From: Rhizophagus clarus
Lineage: Eukaryota; Glomeromycota; Glomeromycetes; Glomerales; Glomeraceae
Length of the DNA: 64,000 nucleotides
NCBI GenBank assembly: GCA_015698045.1
Contig: BLAL01000211.1
Coordinates: 80,525 to 144,524 of the forward strand
Direction: 5' to 3'
A model generated the notes under the pieces. That model saw only the letters and a program-made list of their open reading frames with translations. It was not told where the DNA came from and searched no databases. A program made the translations under genes and the position numbers. Shown here one piece after another: positions 31,900 to 42,941 of the stretch (the stretch's first letter is position 1; the number at the start of each line of letters is the position of its first letter).

Positions 31900-33300
31900 A
31901 GCCTATAATTAGAGATTTTTTAATGTGCCCATTTGTTAGTAAAGATGCCAGTAATTATTATAGTGATTGTTGAATTGAAAAATTAGAACTAAGTACTGTT
32001 ATTAACAAGAAATTACATGACTGAATAATGTGTGCCAAAGTGTTATACCATTTTGTAATATGTCCTTTGAGTAGGATCCCAGACATTACTGATACAACTC
32101 ATAATCATAAAAAAGAGCAAATTGATGTGAAATTTAGAAGCTAAAAAACATGTTTTTTGCAATTTTCTCGTCAACCAGTGATCCAAATTGGATGAGCTTT
32201 TTTTTAAAATGTAGCTCTCACTAAGATCTACAAAATAAAAAAAGTTTATCGAAATTGGTTGAATAGATGGCGAGATATCCTTAAAAAACTAAAAGAGCAA
32301 ATTGGCTTAATTTTGAGAAAAATGGGTAAAAAAAAAATGTGAGTTATTTTAGTAATGTCTGGGGTCCTCTTTGAGTAATTGACCTGTCAATAAATGATAT
32401 AAATTCCAGTTAATAAGTTTACCTGAAGGTAATAATAGTTGTTCTAACCAAAAAATTGTGAAGCGTGTCAATTGCTTAAATGTGAGAAAATGATGAATCT
32501 TTTTGAGATTCACAAAAATTTTAATCAGAGAAGTGCTTTGATGAGGCAATGACTATTTCTTTTCATTAATGCTATTTTGCTCAAACGTGATATGTAGTTG
32601 TCATCCTATAAGACTATGACTAAAATATATAAATTTAAATTAGATTTCACTATAGATTTGAGGAGAAGAAGAATTTCTAGCTTATAGGTAAAGATATTTG
32701 ATGGAATTGTATTTGAGCAGACTGCAAATGTAATAATGTAAATTCAGAAGCTAGTGAGTTACTGTTGATGTATTTGGCAAACATTATTACTTGATTTGCA
32801 TATAAGATCTTCCATAGGTTTATCAATGTTGATGATGTTCTAGTGGTAAAGAGCTGAAGTTGGGAAACAGCTCACAAGACCTAAGTTTTGTTTGACTAGT
32901 TTGAACACTGGTCAAAAAAGTGAATTCCATTCATTCTCTGATAACGTAGAGAGTTAATCAATGTATAACAGTTTTGGTATAAAAACTCTGTTGACTAAGT
33001 AGACTATGTGACCCATTGAAAGGATTTTGGATTTGAGAGGTAAAACAAAATCATTAATGATGTTCTTCAACCTCTTTCTTGGATAAAAGTATATTCTTCT
33101 AGGTCTAAAATAATAGCCCAGGTCTCAGGTATCTGATTTTTTGTTCAGTGGGTAAAATTGGATTATGCTCTGTTTCTATAGTGATGAATATCTGATCTTT
33201 TGGCAAGTCTTCATTGATAACTAGAAAACCTGTCTTCTTTCCATTAATAATAATATCATTGATGCTGTAAACTATCACTGCTAGATCTATTGATTTCTGA
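31900..33300 (-). pseudogene. LINE reverse transcriptase C-terminal relic
   Basis: The minus strand encodes, with stops and shifts, RYL...PGLLF near 33110, RKRLKNIINDFVLPLKSKIL and HIVYLVNRVFIP near 33000-32950, then WLEQLLLPSGKLINWNLYHL and LTGQL. Ignoring the MITE at 32073-32368 this continues LKGHITKWYNTLAHII. The spacing fits the thumb and connection part of LINE reverse transcriptases (IxYLGV, then KxxxxxxxVxxxNxxxIP), recognised from family knowledge. The catalytic YADD region is not present upstream of 33300. Confidence 0.68.
32073..32368. mobile_element. 296-bp MITE sharing ends with the 5.5-kb transposon
   Basis: Begins AGGATCCCAGACATTACTGA and ends in the reverse complement of AGGACCCCAGACATTACTAA; flanked by CTTTGAGT at 32065-32072 and 32369-32376. 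The ends AGGA(C/T)CCC...AATACT/ACATTACT...AACTCA match the terminal repeats at 25277 and 30810. It interrupts the LINE between LTGQL and LKGH. No ORF. Confidence 0.9.
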
Positions 33301-33341
33301 AGAGCAGCGAGGTTTAAGTTAATAACATCAGTAAGTTAAAT

Positions 33342-33466
33342 ACATGTAAAACAACGCATTGTTCAGCATATGTGTTGATCAACATTAAATTATACTGTTC
33401 TATATAGACAATACAGAACGACATGCTGAAATACTAATGCTAGTCAATGCGTAAAATTACATGTTT
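33342..33466. repeat. ~125-bp imperfect palindrome
   Basis: TACATGTAAAACAACGCATTG at the left pairs with the reverse complement of CAATGCGTAAAATTACATG at the right. Inner arms AGCAT / ATGCT and TACTGTTCT / AGAACGACA pair partially. It lies at the likely 5' truncation point of the LINE relic and may be a small foldback MITE. Confidence 0.6.
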
Positions 33467-33589
33467 ATTAGATCAATACTATACATATCAACATTTAAAT
33501 TTATGTATAACAATTTGTATTTTTACTACTGTATATACTGTATTATATATTTATTTTGTACATTTGATGCTATAAAGTTATAACCCATC

Positions 33590-33628
33590 TTGCCAACCCT
33601 GCCAACCCTGCCAACCCTGCTACCATTA
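33590..33628. repeat. Short CTGCCAACC tandem repeat
   Basis: TTGCCAACCCTGCCAACCC and two further partial units of a 9-10 bp motif, four in all. Embedded in otherwise AT-rich DNA. Confidence 0.75.
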
Positions 33629-33739
33629 CCACTGGAATCACCTGCTTTATTTTAACCACTACTACCTTTACGTTGTCTTCTTTTAACTCTCCCAATTTAA
33701 GTATCTTTAGAAATTCTTTAAATTACCCTTTGATAAAAT

Positions 33740-35270
33740 CTTCTGATCAGATTTATCTGAAAAAAGAAGAACACGAAATATTAGCAAATATTTTATTTAA
33801 ATAAAATAAATAAATTAAAAAAAACTAAATTTGTTAAAATAAATTAATAATTTTTATTCCTCAAAATTCTAAAGAAATCTGAGAGCTGCCTAAAAAAAGA
33901 AAGAAATCAAACTGTTATTAAACGTTCATTAAAATAAAAACATTGAAAGAAAAAAACTAAAGTTACCTTCGTTAAAATTTTGTATTAGTCTTGCGACTTT
34001 ACTATATGTTGGGAAAAATCTGAAATTCTAGATGTCCTACACGTCCAAATTCAGGACTTCTTCAAAACCTATAAAAATGAAAATAAAAAGAACATTATTT
34101 AAAGCTTTTATTAAAGAAATATAAAAAAAATGAAAAAGTTCACAATAAAACATACTGTCTTTAAATTCTTAACTCCAGATCAATATTTTGAAGAACTTAT
34201 GAAAAAACAAAAAATTTTAATTAAAAAAAAATAAAGAAAAAATAAATAATCAACTAATTTATGATCGAAACGCATCACAGAAAGGATTTGATGCTAAAAA
34301 TCAAATTAAAAAAGAAAAATAAGAAACGTTAACAAATGTTTCGTTAAACAAAAAAGAAACTTTTTTTAAAAAAAATTAACTAAAAAACTTTACTGAGGCA
34401 GATCTGAAAATAAACCATCTAAAAAAAACAAAATAACAAAATGTTAATTAATATTTTGTTAAGAGAGATGATTTAAAAGAAAGCTTCTAGCATCCAGAAT
34501 CTATAATAAAGATAAAAGAAACATCTGTTAAGGATGTTCCTAACATTTAACATTTTTATTTGAAGATACTGTTTAAAAAAAAAGAAAATAAAGCGAAAAC
34601 GTGTTAGTAAAGTTTTGTCTGTTTTGCTAATATAAATACTGATAAAGAAAATATAGCTCACCTAAATCTAATGCGTTCAGAATTGAAAGCAAGTCACCTA
34701 AAAAAAAGAAATGAACGTTAGAAAATATTTCATTATAAGGAATAATATACAGTATTCAAAAAAAGATAGAATTCTTACCAAAATTCCACATATCCAAAAA
34801 AAAGCCTACATATCTAAAGAAGCCTACGCGTCTAAAAAAATCTGGAAGATTTGTCTAGGAAAATGAAAAGAAAACTTCGTCTAGTTTAATCATCTTGAAA
34901 TGTCAAAAGTACACGTTAATCTAAAGAAAAAAAGAAAAATAAAGTTTCGTTAAAAAAGATAAATTGTCTTTTAAAAAGGGAAATTAAAAGACCTAACCCT
35001 CAAATTTCACGCATTCTTTAGATATTAGTAAACGTTTTGGAAAAAGGTCTTAAATAAAAAGTTTTGAACGACTCATTTCAAGTTCCAGCTGAAATTTTCC
35101 TGTTCCAGACTACCTAAAAAATGAATAGAACGCTAGAAAATGTTTTCTTAAAAGCAAAATACCAAAAATAAGTGTTTTCAGACTCGTAAAAAATAAAGGA
35201 ACGAAACATGTAATAAGCGTTTGTTAAAAGAAGTCCTCTTTGCTATTCTTACACGTTCAAAGATTAAAAT
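33740..35270 (-). repeat. Degenerate array of splice-like units
   Basis: On the minus strand a pattern recurs about seven times at 70-250 bp spacing: a stretch like AACGTT...TTTCTTTTTTTTAG, then a short segment of 35-70 bases, then GTGAGC or GTAAGA. Clear cases end at about 34697, 34775 and 35115. One segment near 34790-34850 repeats AGA(C/T)(G/A)(C/T)GTAGGCTT three times. No continuous protein frame could be assembled, so this is either a dead multi-exon gene or an A-rich repeat family. Confidence 0.35.
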
Positions 35271-36968
35271 GAAGAAGGATCTAGAAAGTCTGAAAAAGAA
35301 AGTATAAATAAACTGTAACGAAAAGAATGAAAAATATAAAAGAAAGGGGAATAGAAAATGACGAAAAGAAGGAAATAGGAAAAGATGAAAATGAGAAAAA
35401 TGAAAAAGGTGAAAGAAATAAGGAAATGGGAATGGAAAAGGGTGAAAAGTAGAAAAAGAGAACGAAAAAATAAAATTTTACATTTATTATTTTTTTTACT
35501 TTTTTCACAAGAAAAAAATTTTTCTAAAATTAAAAATGATTATCAGACTGCACAGTTAATATTTGATATATCACGTGATATTTGTGATTTTTAATTTGTT
35601 GAATCAAATTAACGTAGTGTTTTACAAACTAAACAAAACGTTGAACAACACTAAATCGATCAATACGTTGTCCAACATTAGCATGCCTCTACCCTAACCA
35701 AAGTATTAGTATTGTCAGAGACATATTTAAATAAAAGTTTCAATTCTTCATTATCTAATTTATTTTCTTCTGAAACGAGACTGTAAACAATACTACTAAT
35801 ATTATTTTTTAGAACGTTTGGATCTGTTGGTTTAGCCATTATTATATAGCTTTTGTTGTGAAAAAGTTTTTTAGTTATCAGAATGTGAATATATAATTAA
35901 TTTACCCAGTATTACCACCAAATTTTCTTTCTCCACATGACTTTTGGCCAGAATTATAACATTAAGAAATTAACTATGAATAGATTTTTAAGAATACTTA
36001 TTGTGATGCGCAATACTGTAATTTTATATAATTAATAATCATCATGTAACTTTATTACTCAGGATCTCTGGATAATTATAATAAAAGTCATATGCAAAAA
36101 AATATACGGTAAAGTTCCAAAACTAAGTACCCTTCCAATATAAGCATCTCCAGATTTATAAAGCAAGCATCTTTAACCAGCACTATGATAATTTTGGCCA
36201 ATACTACAATATACCAAATTTATAAAATTTACCCAAAAATAAGCACCTCTATAACAAAAAAGAAGTGATTATATTTGGTATTTTTAATGGAAAGGTCATA
36301 TGAAAAAAATGTATATATATTTTAAATAATTTTTTAATCAAAATAACTATTTCTATTTTAAAATTACATTATATCAATCACCGGACAAATCCATAATTAT
36401 TGTAATTCTGTGTAACATTAATCTTTAAAACTTCATTGTTTAAACATGAAGTTACGATATAATTTTATTACATTTCTCATTTTTTTTGAATATTAATTGA
36501 TTAAAATGGAAATTCCAGATCTTGATAATCCTATAAATTATCTAGGTTTGACTATTAATTATAAAAAATAGATACATTTAAAAAATCTCTTCAGTTACTG
36601 AAGAAAAATCTAAAATCTAATTTGCTGAATATTCAAATTAAAAGTAAGAGGTCAAAAATTCATAGCTGGATTTGTAATATAATGCTTATGTTCTTTCAAC
36701 AATAATCTTAAATTAATTATTTTAATTTTTGGAAATTAAAATAAATTTAAATCATTTACGTGCATCCATTTTATCCGGATAACCCCTACCCTATTAAAAA
36801 TTATTCATAGGATAATCCAGTGAAAAGCTCTAATTACTTACTACAATTTTAATGAGCTTACAATATACTAATTTTAACCGTGTGATCATCTATAATACTT
36901 TCATTATTAATAAATTTATCATTGAAAAGAGATTATAAATCTTTTTATTTTCTTTGCTTGTTTAAAAA
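35271..36968. other. Intergenic DNA with purine tract and element relic
   Basis: Bases 35330-35480 are almost pure purine on the plus strand, followed by TTGATATATCACGTGATATT, like the arrangement at 18840-19180. At 36374-36480, ATCACCGGACAAATCC, TGTGTAACATTAATC and ACTTCATT...TTAAACAT resemble the left end of the elements at 11559 and 14898, suggesting a 3'-truncated third copy. No gene is supported. Confidence 0.45.
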
Positions 36969-38946
36969 ATGACAACTTTACAAAAAATTTCATTTTTCCC
37001 AGATTCGCAATCGAAACCTTACGATACTTCATTTAATCGACTTAAGTTTGTTTTAGTAAGAAAAAAAAAAAATGTTATATTTTATAACCGATGAAATATA
37101 CTTTATATAGAAAGTAATCCTTTATTTTATTCTCTCGCATAAATCAATTAAGGCATTAGTTATACTACAAAATAAACCTGTCGATTGGAAAATCGAAGGT
37201 ATGTATTATTATTAATTCCAAATCAAATCGATCAGTTTTTTTTTTGTTTACTATGGTAAACTTTTAGATTACATTCAGTTTATAAACTGCAATGATATAC
37301 AACAAAAAAAATTAAACGAAATAACTCAAAATGTTAAAGAGAAAATTAATAATAACGAAAAACAAATTAACCAAGAAGCAAACAACAATGATAAAATTTC
37401 ACAATTACGATGGCGGAAAAGAGCATTAGAACTAGAGAATAATGTCGAATCATTAAAGCGGCAACTATGTTTAGTTGAGCTAGGTAATGAACCAATAATA
37501 ATAATTTGTTCTTGGGTTATACAGTATTTAGTAATCTTTGTCCTATTTAGAACTTGAAAACGCAAGACAAAATACTGTGACAAATAAACGGAGGAAAACA
37601 AAGGTTCAACAGTCTACTTCTATATCAGAAACCGTCGAAGGAGATATTACCCCCTCAACTCTTGCAAAGAAACAGTCGGAAAAAAAATCTTCAACAAAAA
37701 GAGGATCAAAAAAATATCAGGACCCTGATGTTCAAATATTTCAAAAGATCCCAGGAGCTGATGGTAATATCAATAAACTCTTAAATTATTTTTCAAATTA
37801 ACATGCTAATGTTTAAATTAATATTAAATTAGATACTTGGAAACAATTTGACGTTAATCAAGCAATGTCGTTTTTACAACAAATAAAGTTATTGACGTCG
37901 GTAGCAAATGTATTATCGGGAAAATCAACTATCGCAATTCATCCGCCAAGTTTAGAATTATCATCTACGAGCTCTGGAGTTATGATATCGCAGACTATCA
38001 TAAAGATCATACATTATATGGGTATAAAGTTGACGAGCTTGTTAGAGATATTTCAAACAAATGCACCAAAAAGCAGTAATCTAAAGCGGGCATATCCAAC
38101 TTGTATAAATAATTTTGGTACTGTCTTGAAAAAATTATTAGGTATTTAAAAGAATTTATTTAATTCAATACCATTTATAGATTACATAGTGTTAATAATT
38201 ATCTTTAATTTGTGTAGTATTTCTTGAATCACCGTTACTTTCAAACTTTGAGAAAAATAATATCATTTCAACTATTGCAACATCTTTTGCATTCTTGATT
38301 AAAGCTATCCACACATTAACTAAAGCGAAAATTAAGGAATTAACGCAAGAAAGTAATGAATCCGAAGAATCAGTGATATTTTCGGAAATACAAGATCCAA
38401 GAGATGCAATAACATTCGTTTTAATTCACATTTGTAATGAAATTGAACCGAGACTTAAGGAAGCAGTTTGTTTTGTGGCAGCAAAAGAATGTCTTCAATT
38501 AATCATTAAAGAATTCAACATGTATGAAGAATCAACAACTAAAGATACAAATTCTTTTGTTAATACGATCATGCCCAATATTAGTTCAGGAGAAACTGCT
38601 TCTGAAACTGTAAGTAGTATTATATATAAGGATACTATATATTATTTGTTATGGATTCTTGAAGAAGTATTAGTTAACAATCAGGGATGTAAATTGGATA
38701 ATAAGTTTCTCTCAGGTAAGGACTTTTTAATCGTTTTACTTTAATATTGAAAAATTAAATTTGTTATTTGTAGGAGAAACGATCAAGAACATAACTATAA
38801 TGTTGGAAGTATCAATGTTAAATAACAGGCGAACTTCTGCACATGGAGATGCTTTTACAATGTATTTATGTAATATTTGTGAAAAACTTTGGGCTCAATT
38901 GGGCCCTATTTCTTTCGTTGATTTGCTAGAAAAATTATTTAATTGA
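36969..38946 (+). CDS. MEI4: MEI4-like meiotic double-strand-break protein
   Basis: Seven exons (36969-37055, 37111-37198, 37268-37483, 37551-37763, 37833-38141, 38218-38715, 38774-38946) join in phase to 527 codons plus stop. MEI4 acts with REC114 and IHO1/Mer2 on meiotic chromosome axes to promote SPO11 breaks. Similarity recognised by eye to animal MEI4: an N-terminal helix with ALVILQNKPVDWKIEDYIQF, then a coiled coil with WRKRALELENNVESLKRQL, a low-complexity Lys/Ser/Thr linker (about residues 135-205), and near the C-terminus TIYYLLWILEEVLVNN, like the FWILEQVL segment of the mouse protein. Overall length is somewhat greater than animal MEI4. All splice sites and phases are clean, so the gene appears functional. 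A search with the MEI4 profile would settle the assignment. Confidence 0.72.
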
Positions 38947-40094
38947 CAGGAAAAAATTATTTATTCGAATCACAATTCAGGATTATTTGCTGTTAAAATA
39001 TAGGCATATTAAATATTCAGTTTTTATTTAAACGTGCAAAATAAAAACTGGTTAGCCCAGGTTATATTATATTTCTCAGAATTTTAAAAAATTATATTGG
39101 ACGAAAGTATTTTTCATACTCGGTACAGATAATAAACTTGGTTTGTTATTAATTTTGCATTTTACATTATCTATTTCATGGAGATTTTTATCCGATTATT
39201 CACAAATATTTGGGCCTGGGTTACAACTTACAAATGCTGCGACTAAAAGTTATTACCCGCAAAACTTACTGTGGCCGCAGCTAAATTTGCATTAAATATA
39301 GATCCTCAACTGACGCACTAACATGCAATCGTTTGACATTCATGCAGCTGATACTTTTTTGGCGTTTTATTTATTTATTGATAATAAATCATACTATTCC
39401 GGAATTAGAGTCTTTTCTTTCGTGAATCGGAAAATTTATAATCTGTAATTCATAAATATTATTCTATATTAAAATTTTTAACCCCCAAATTTTAGTTTAG
39501 TCAATCCTTACATAACTGATAAAGAATGAATTCTAAAATTAGAAACTACAAAAAAAAAATAAATTAATAAATAACATCTGAGCGTCTTGAATTTTGACAG
39601 ACGTTTTATTAACTGATATACCTTGCCCCGTTTCCCTTAAAAATATCGGAGAAATTCTTTTCGTTCATCCTTTTCCATTTAAACAACAATGTTAACTTTT
39701 ATGGTAAATGTTATGGTCATAGTCAGATGATTAAAGATCCCTCCGTGGGAATTTTTTAAAAGTTTCAAAGTAACACGACTTCGTAATTTTCGAATTTTTA
39801 TTATATTGTTACAGCTAATATACATAGCATTGTTTTGTTTTGTTTTTTTTTTTTTTTTTTTTTTTAATTGAAGAAAAATTATGGTTGTATAAAAAGATTA
39901 GACAGAGAATTAAAAAAAAAACCAGAAAATTCTTTAAGAAAATTTACTATCTACAAATTATAAAACGATCTATGAAGCCATTATCTAAACTCTCATATAG
40001 TAAATAGAACAGACGAAATTAAAACTAATTTACATTTTATGAACAAATTAAATATTCTAATAAACAAAAAGGATATTCTTTCTATAATATAACT
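38947..40094. other. Intergenic region
   Basis: Contains the likely 3' ends of two convergent genes (MEI4-like on plus, MATH/BTB on minus), a T run of about 24 at 39841-39865, and AT-rich sequence. I see no coding potential; the stretch at 39140-39330 has a more balanced composition but no usable frame. Confidence 0.5.
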
Positions 40095-41442
40095 CTAGGA
40101 AGCTTCTTCTTTCGTAGGTTTTCCTGTATTAACAGGAGTTGCTGGAAATAGTTCTGCCAAAATTTCATTAAGAATTTCTCCATATTGAGGATTTGCTAAA
40201 TCTGATAAAATATTTTTGAATCCAGTTGTTTGTCTAATATGAACAAAATTCAAAACAACATATTTCATCGCATGCTCTTTCAATTCTGGATATTTCCATG
40301 CAGTTCCAAACAAAAATTCCGCAGCATCATTTACTGTCAAATGATTAAAAATCTCATTTTTTGCTTGTAAACGTAAATCATCTATTAAATATTTATCAGC
40401 AATTCTAAAGAGATCCAAAGCAGTAATATTAAGTTGTTCATCCCTTTTAAACGTGACTTTATTTGTGTAAAGGAATCGTAACATCTCCAAAAAAGTTTGA
40501 TAATGAAAATCGGTAACTTCAATGACATGATTGAATCTTGCTTGATGATTATTAACGTTATTATTAGAATTTCTCCTTTCTCTAGCTTGTTGTATAGGTT
40601 CTGATTTTCCATTCGAATCTGATTCTAACCATTTCCCTTGAAATATCAATTGAAAATATTTAGATCTTGCGGAAAGAATCGATGAATTGGCATAAATTGT
40701 ATGCCCTTGAATGTTGAATTGAACATCAGATGTTGCCGGATTGTTTAGCTGACCTTCCCATGCCTTCACTAAATCTTGCGGAATGAGATCAGGTCCCAAT
40801 TGAGGGTTACTTGGTAAAGGCCATTTTTGAGAAACCATTCCCATCTCAGCCCGATCAAATTCAACACCAAATAAAACATGTTCCGGTAAATTTGCTTTAT
40901 TAAAAAAAGCTTCCCAACCTATAAATTTATAAAAAAACCAAATTAATATTTGTCATAATAAATCGATCCGTTAAATACGCATGTATAAAAAATATATATA
41001 TATATACCCCATCCAGATAATTTAGCTGAAAATGAGTTCATTTTTACGGATTGTTTCTTAAGAAAAATTTGATTTCTTGCATTTTTTAAATACAATTTAG
41101 CAGTTAATATACTTCTTCTTGACCATATGCCACTAGAATTTGTCTCTTCATGATTTGGTATGGCAAAAAGAAATGCTGCGCAATGTCCAGGTTCTTCTGA
41201 AGAGTTCTAAAAAATAAATAAATTTAAAGTTTAGAAATTTTATTAAAAAGAAAACAAAATCAATAACAGATCTAATGTATTTTTAATTATATTATGCGTA
41301 CAGGAATGAACTCGAGTTGCCAAAACATATCGTGGGAAGTAGCAAAAGGAGGACTATATACAGTTGTGTCAATCTTAGAAACGCTAGAAAGAAGGAATTC
41401 ATAACAACTTTTGGTTTTAAGATTTTTAAGAGTCGAAGACAT
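40095..41442 (-). CDS. MATH/BTB domain protein
   Basis: Exons 41302-41442, 41008-41206 and 40095-40918 on the minus strand join in phase to 387 codons plus stop. The N-terminal third (FATSHDMFWQLEFIP, then EEPGHCAAFLFAIPN) resembles a MATH domain. The middle is a BTB/POZ domain: ATSDVQFNIQGHTIYANSSI, LSARSKYFQLIF, VIEVTDFHYQTFLEMLRFLY and LFRIADKYLIDDLRL, followed by a BACK-like helical tail (AAEFLFGTAWKYPELKEHAM). A Ser/Asn-rich insert interrupts the BTB fold near residues 225-250. Such proteins usually act as CUL3 ubiquitin-ligase substrate adaptors; the substrate is unknown. The family is expanded in these fungi. No sequence damage. Confidence 0.87.
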
Positions 41443-41658
41443 GACTAAAAAAAGAAAAAAAGAAAGAAATAAGAATAAACGACACAAGTTTTGACAGAAA
41501 TTTTTATGCGGAATTGTTGGAAAATAAGAAGCTTAAAGTTTAAAGCACAGCAAATAAATGTATAATGTTACGAGAATGTTACACGAAACGCGATTACACA
41601 AAAATTTATTACAGCGGAAAAAACGTGCAATTCTTTAGGAATCGTTTTCCAACTAACC

Positions 41659-41690
<32 letters not shown>

Positions 41691-42941
41691 GCAAATTCAA
41701 GACGGTAAGATACCGATACGGTTGGGATTTATTACACCCTTTATATAAATTTCTGATCAGTAGTTAATCAGTAACAGTAATCAATAATTACGCTCTAATT
41801 TCAAATTTGTATGTTATAGTGATGCAAGTGGAACTCATGACCTTTTGACAATACATATTTGGTGTAGATTTCTGTATGTTCATATGATATATTCAGGGGT
41901 TACAAATCGTAAAAAAAAACAATGTCAACTTATGTGACTGACCAAACTTAAGATGATCGAGATTTAATTTGTTGATCTTCCTAAACGGTATATTAAGGAT
42001 ATTTAAAAAAGGAAATAGCGTTAATTTTCCGCCGCAACTTTTTTTCACAATGTCGCACATTTCTATAATAAAAGTGAATCTTGCCTTTTTTCTTACTAAT
42101 TTTGAAGAAAGTAATTGGCTTTTATTAAAAAAAAAAAAAAATAATAATAATACTTTTATTCTAAAATTCAAGTTTCATATTCGGCTGCATAAATGATTAT
42201 GTAATATCAATCTAGGAATTATAAGGATGTTGTGATAATTCATAACTCGAACCGAATAATAATTTCGGAAAAGTATAAAATTCCGGAAATTATTTGGTTG
42301 TATTACCATTAAATGATTATGAAGTATTAAGTAAAATTTCTAAAATATTCCTGTAACGTGACCGGAAAAATTCCTGGATTATAAAAATTTATCGGAAATT
42401 TACTGGAAAATCTGGTAAAATTGGAATAGATTTTCACGCTGCCGCCGGATGTATTAAATGCTTTTTTAACGACTAAGTACATACTTGGTATTTATTTACA
42501 TCATTCTAGTCCAGGAATGTGCACAATATCAATCAAACATTTGTTCAAATTATTATAAATTTTGAGTTTAAATATAACGATTTTATATGTTCATATATAA
42601 ATTAGAGAGAAAATCTTGAGAGATCGACCATAATGTTTTCATACATTGTAAGAATCTGCTTGACGCAACGCATATTTTAAAGAGTAATTTTATCAGTTAA
42701 TCTCCACAATTTCACAAATTTCAAAATATTTTTATTAATTTCATAAGGACATTCAGCTGTAAACTTTTTTGAAAAATGTCTACAAGGAGCCCTCTTTTCT
42801 CTCTTTACAGTATATTTGGTACATTAAAAATTTTGTCCGACTGATTTTCGATAGTGGTTACACAAACGGGAGTATAAAATAAGTCTTTCGTTAGTAGTTT
42901 AATTAATAATTATTATTATCTCAGGTCTTTAACATATAAGT
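41443..42941. other. Intergenic region between divergent genes
   Basis: About 1.5 kb between the MATH/BTB start (-) and the FANCD2 start (+). It holds a T run of about 26 at 41665-41690. At 42260-42430 short CCGGAAA(A/T)T motifs recur (TTCCGGAAATTATT, ACCGGAAAAATTCC, TCGGAAATTTACTGG). The last few hundred bases should include both promoters; I cannot assign individual sites. Confidence 0.5.

Larger units (their letters stand above)
22088..33300 (-). mobile_element. LINE-type retrotransposon relic, split by nested elements
   Basis: Reading the minus strand from 33300 to 22088: the end of a reverse transcriptase (33300-31900), RNase H (23930-23511), a C-terminal Cys motif (23290-22961), an A-rich 3' region and a terminal run of about 17 A (plus-strand T run at 22090-22105). 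The order RT, RNase H, zinc motif, poly-A fits a non-LTR element, 5'-truncated near 33.3 kb. A Helitron fragment interrupts it at 23981-31314 and a hAT MITE at 32073-32368. All reading frames carry stops or shifts. Confidence 0.72.

Noticed and set aside
35281-35594. Overlapping frames on both strands
   Set aside because: Purine tract artefacts with single-class residue composition.
39841-41690. Long T runs (39841-39865 and 41665-41690) as poly-A tails of retrocopies
   Set aside because: No retrotransposon or processed gene lies next to them; treated as simple homopolymers.
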